A stretch of 12,746 bases of DNA from Actinomycetota bacterium (GTDB lineage: Bacteria; Actinomycetota; Acidimicrobiia; Acidimicrobiales; JAHWLA01). The notes under the pieces are model-generated. The model was not told the origin of the DNA. It made no database searches and saw only the letters and a list, made by a program, of their open reading frames with translations. Below, piece by piece: positions 12,473-12,746 of this stretch (the first letter of the stretch is position 1; each line of letters opens with the position of its first letter). The position numbers were made by a program, and so were the translations under genes. The DNA lies in NCBI GenBank assembly GCA_019347595.1, contig JAHWLA010000055.1, positions 1 to 12,746 on the forward strand, in the 5' to 3' direction.

Positions 12473-12507
12473 GTGACAGGCGTCATATAGTTAATTTGCA
12501 CTGTCAC
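12473..12507. promoter_or_regulatory. Inverted repeat around the promoter of the last gene
   Basis: GTGACAG (12473-12479) and CTGTCAC (12501-12507) are exact 7-bp inverted repeats 21 bp apart. Between them is an AT-rich stretch with TATAGT at 12486-12491, five of six -10 consensus bases, about 45 nt before the GTG start at 12536. No -35 at the usual distance is convincing, which would suit an activator-dependent promoter. The regulator is unknown. Confidence 0.45.
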
Positions 12508-12535
12508 TGAGACTTCCGAGCGGAGAGGTGTCGCC

Positions 12536-12746
12536 GTGGCCGTTCCCAGCAGCCTGGCTCGCCGGTACGCCCCCTTCCTCATCCTCGCGGGCGTGCAGGT
12601 GCTGTTGGTGGCGGTCGTCCCGTCCACGGGGGGGCCGAACGACAACGACAGGGTGGCGGCCGGCCCCGGTGCCTTCAACAACGACGACTACATCCCCGGT
12701 GAGGAATTCAACCCCGACGGGACGCCCGTCGACCCCAACTCGCCCG
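12536..12746 (+). CDS. Exported protein, N-terminal part only (cut by window edge)
   Basis: An open frame of 70 codons to the window end, starting GTG with GGAGAGG 7 nt upstream. It begins VAVPSSLARRYAPFLILAGVQVLLVAVVPSTG: two Arg, then a hydrophobic segment (about residues 12-26), a signal peptide or anchor. After it comes an Asn/Asp/Pro/Gly-rich stretch (GPNDNDRVAAGPGAFNNDDYIPGEEFNPDGTP) typical of the linker of a secreted or surface protein. Too little is visible for a family; an extracytoplasmic solute-binding protein is one guess. Confidence 0.7.
   Translation, partial: MAVPSSLARRYAPFLILAGVQVLLVAVVPSTGGPNDNDRVAAGPGAFNNDDYIPGEEFNPDGTPVDPNSP

Noticed and set aside
1..12746. tRNA genes, CRISPR arrays, insertion sequences, prophage or a novel defence system
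   Set aside because: No cloverleaf, spaced direct-repeat array, transposase, integrase or defence-type domain was seen; the gene set is core metabolic and envelope functions.

Overview
The window is about 70% GC and reads as chromosomal DNA of a high-GC actinobacterium. The gene content (nadD next to rsfS with an LCP-like gene between them, class II DAHP synthase, an F420-type luciferase-like oxidoreductase, a LAxTG sortase-E-type wall protein) and several TANNNT boxes 6-9 nt before start codons (leaderless style) fit Actinobacteria. The class Acidimicrobiia is plausible but is a guess from style alone. No tRNA, rRNA, insertion sequence, prophage or CRISPR array was seen. Most of the window is housekeeping.

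Layout. (1) 1-2294, minus strand: a sulfur unit made of a well-placed promoter, a ~165-nt leader, a TauE/SafE-type sulfite/anion exporter and a siroheme nitrite/sulfite reductase that runs off the left edge. The leader may hold a leaderless Cys-containing short ORF whose last codons are complementary to the exporter's ribosome-binding site. (2) 2365-4221, plus: a secreted LVIVD-repeat-like beta-propeller protein with a LAATG wall-sorting tail and a (GTT)8 tract in its signal peptide. (3) 4222-4426: three stem-loops between convergent genes. (4) 4427-5767, minus: class II DAHP synthase, the first step of the shikimate pathway. (5) 5768-5896: a divergent intergenic region with a near-perfect 59-bp palindrome. 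(6) 5897-9001, plus: a tight four-gene operon of LLM oxidoreductase, nadD, degenerate LCP/LytR_C membrane protein and rsfS, closed by a strong hairpin. (7) 9120-9977 minus, patatin-like hydrolase, and 10077-10886 plus, a membrane protein with a TrkA_C domain, divergently arranged. (8) 10897-11800, minus: an iron-storage unit of a small unknown protein, bacterioferritin-associated ferredoxin and bacterioferritin, headed by a palindrome resembling a DtxR/IdeR iron box. (9) 11913-12434, plus: a GNAT acetyltransferase. (10) 12536-12746, plus: the N-terminal start of an exported protein cut by the right edge.

How they work together. The sulfur genes pair sulfite reduction with sulfite/anion export and may be tuned by a cysteine-sensing leader. 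In the iron genes, ferritin stores iron, Bfd is the electron donor that releases it, and a DtxR-like repressor may set expression. The nadD-rsfS operon joins NAD synthesis, ribosome silencing and an envelope protein in an order familiar from actinobacteria. The points most worth a second look are the sulfur leader, the first-half cysteine quartet in the reductase, the Asp replacing a diiron-ligand His in bacterioferritin, and the iron-box-headed unknown small gene.
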